A stretch of DNA of 5,341 nt, from assembly GCA_020346805.1 (NCBI GenBank), contig CP070790.1:2443265-2448605 (forward strand), given 5' to 3'. The translations under genes and the position numbers were made by a program. The notes under the pieces were generated by a model. That model did no database searches. It was not told the DNA's origin and saw only the letters and a program-made list of their open reading frames with translations. The DNA is from Planctomycetota bacterium (GTDB lineage Bacteria; Planctomycetota; Phycisphaerae; UBA1845; PWPN01). Positions 4,369 through 5,341 of this stretch are shown here, piece after piece; position 1 is the first letter of the stretch, and every line of letters begins with the position of its first letter.

Positions 4369-5171
4369 TAAACCGGGAGCGTAATGTGGTTCAACGCAAG
4401 GTGGGACGTTATCTGCTGGTTTTGGTGGTATTGATCGTGTTGGTGGCGTCGGCGTTAGTAGCAGCCGATCAGATCCGACTTCGGCAGTGGAAGAACGGTA
4501 TACGCAGTCCGGATGCCGATGTTCGAGACAAATCTTTATATCGGGTGGCCAGAGAGCGTGAGTATCGGGCCGTTGATGTTGTATTGGCGGCCCTTCAAGA
4601 TGAACAGGATCGTGATGTTCTGGATCAGGCCGGCTATGCCGCCATGCGTTTGCGTGATCAGCGGGGTATCGAGCTGTTGGTTCAACGAGCTGGTGATAGG
4701 CCGGACGATATTGTTCGAGCCAGTTTGATATATTATGCCGCGAGGTTATCGCGACCCTTCGATTTAGGTTTGCTTGAGTGGCTCAAGGCAAGGGTCGAAT
4801 CTGCAGAATCTTGGCAGCGTGCGGGATCAATAGTGGGCTTGCTGGAGCTGGGCCAACCGCGGGGTGGTGAATTGTTGATTCAATATGCCGGCGAAGCGGA
4901 AGCGGAGGTCCGCGGCTTTATGCTTAGGGAATTCCGAAGAATTGCCGGCCCCATGGCTGAAGCCGTCGGGCAGAATATTGATTGGCCGGTGGACGATGTC
5001 GGCTCCCAAGATAAGCAGCAATGGGCGAGTTTGCAGGCGTTTTGGCAGAATTACGGGACAGAAACTTTGCTTAATGATGTATTGCGGAGGTTGGAAATTA
5101 AGGATCCAAGATGGTATGAGGTAAATCGTTTGCTTCACGCCCGAGATCGGGTGGATAATTGGCTCAAATAA
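4353..5171 (+). CDS. Membrane-anchored HEAT-repeat protein
   Basis: A 272-residue protein with one N-terminal membrane segment (about 20-38, very rich in L, V, I) preceded by a basic stretch (R3, R8, R10, R15, K16, R19). This predicts N-inside topology with the body outside the cytoplasm. The rest is alpha-helical and looks like five or so HEAT/PBS-lyase-type repeats, approximately 44-70, 73-101, 104-132, 137-167 and 170-198, with patterns such as D-x-D-V-R and hydrophobic helix pairs. The C-terminal part (210-272) is helical and rich in W, R and D. Such repeats usually form protein-binding solenoids; the partner is unknown. The ATG at 4353 lacks a clear ribosome binding site; a GTG at 4386 preceded by GGGAG (4375-4379) would start just before the membrane segment. 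It follows the PEP-CTERM-like gene closely and may be cotranscribed. The stop is TAA. Confidence 0.75.
   Translation: MARTVINRERNVVQRKVGRYLLVLVVLIVLVASALVAADQIRLRQWKNGIRSPDADVRDKSLYRVAREREYRAVDVVLAALQDEQDRDVLDQAGYAAMRLRDQRGIELLVQRAGDRPDDIVRASLIYYAARLSRPFDLGLLEWLKARVESAESWQRAGSIVGLLELGQPRGGELLIQYAGEAEAEVRGFMLREFRRIAGPMAEAVGQNIDWPVDDVGSQDKQQWASLQAFWQNYGTETLLNDVLRRLEIKDPRWYEVNRLLHARDRVDNWLK
4375..4388 (+). promoter_or_regulatory. Ribosome binding site and alternative GTG start of the HEAT gene
   Basis: GGGAG (4375-4379) stands six bases before an in-frame GTG (4386-4388). Starting there would give a product of 261 residues beginning MVQRKVGRY, with a compact basic N-terminus before the membrane segment. 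The upstream ATG at 4353 has no comparable signal. The choice decides whether the gene overlaps the PEP-CTERM extension. Confidence 0.4.
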
Positions 5172-5225
5172 CTTAACCTGTCTATCATTTCACATTCGGG
5201 TTGTTATAGTTTATTATTTGGCGGC

Positions 5226-5341
5226 ATGAAAATCCCTCCACCACTTCATCGTTGGTCAATGAGTCCGCGGGCGGCAATTAGTCTTCAACGGCAGCTGGCC
5301 GGCAGGGTTCGAATCGAAAAACTTACTGGGAAAGTTCGTCT
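5226..5341 (+). CDS. nfi: Endonuclease V, N-terminal fragment (runs off window)
   Basis: Only the first 38 codons are present. The opening, MKIPPPLHRW, followed by S-P-R-A-A-I-S-L-Q-R-Q-L and then A-G-R-V-R-I, closely matches the N-terminus of Thermotoga-type endonuclease V, which has LHRWDLPPEEAIKVQNEL. Endonuclease V cleaves DNA at the second bond 3' to deoxyinosine and starts repair of deaminated adenine. The catalytic aspartate and glutamate residues lie beyond the window edge, so activity cannot be judged; the full protein is usually about 220-230 residues. It begins 54 bp after the HEAT-repeat gene on the same strand, with a weak GGCGG-type signal next to the ATG. A TATAGT box near 5206-5211 could be its own -10. 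Identification rests on this short stretch only. Confidence 0.7.
   Translation, partial: MKIPPPLHRWSMSPRAAISLQRQLAGRVRIEKLTGKVR

Overview
The window looks like a chromosomal segment from a Planctomycetota bacterium, most likely of the Phycisphaerae or a relative. This is inference. It rests on a secreted protein built like a PEP-CTERM protein, a membrane-tethered HEAT-repeat protein, a cupin plus Gfo/Idh/MocA oxidoreductase pair of a type common in that phylum, long AT-rich intergenic stretches holding short repeats, and moderate GC in the coding parts. No mobile element, CRISPR array, rRNA or tRNA is visible.

Layout. Bases 1-416 carry no gene but hold a perfect hairpin, a 7-bp tandem repeat and two short 8-9 bp tandem duplications. 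On the minus strand, a cupin gene (2051 to 1602) followed 33 bp later by a Gfo/Idh oxidoreductase (1568 to 417) form a two-gene operon; both have good ribosome binding sites. The 396-bp divergent region 2052-2447 holds candidate promoters for both directions, a pair of repeat-like motifs and a 16-bp tandem repeat. On the plus strand pgsA (2448-3071) encodes the committed enzyme of phosphatidylglycerol synthesis. A 589-bp stretch follows (3072-3660 before the next upstream signals) with no convincing gene but with several inverted repeats, and it contains a strong intrinsic terminator. Next come a secreted PEP-CTERM-like protein (3700-4296), a HEAT-repeat membrane protein (4353-5171), and the first 38 codons of an endonuclease V gene (from 5226) that runs off the right edge.

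The main point of interest is the PEP-CTERM-like gene. It stops at an amber codon immediately after the residues T-P-E-P-A, but the same frame past that TAG encodes a hydrophobic stretch and then an arginine-rich tail, which is the rest of a textbook PEP-CTERM sorting signal. The gene therefore looks like an intact PEP-CTERM gene interrupted by one base change at the Ser/Thr codon that normally follows PEPA, or a gene relying on amber readthrough to switch between released and anchored forms, or a sequencing error. TAG is also the stop of the oxidoreductase gene in this window, which argues against general reassignment of TAG.

How the genes work together: the cupin and oxidoreductase probably share a sugar or polyol pathway. 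The PEP-CTERM-like and HEAT proteins both act at or outside the cytoplasmic membrane and may be translationally linked. pgsA and endonuclease V are housekeeping genes for lipids and DNA repair with no evident link to their neighbours.
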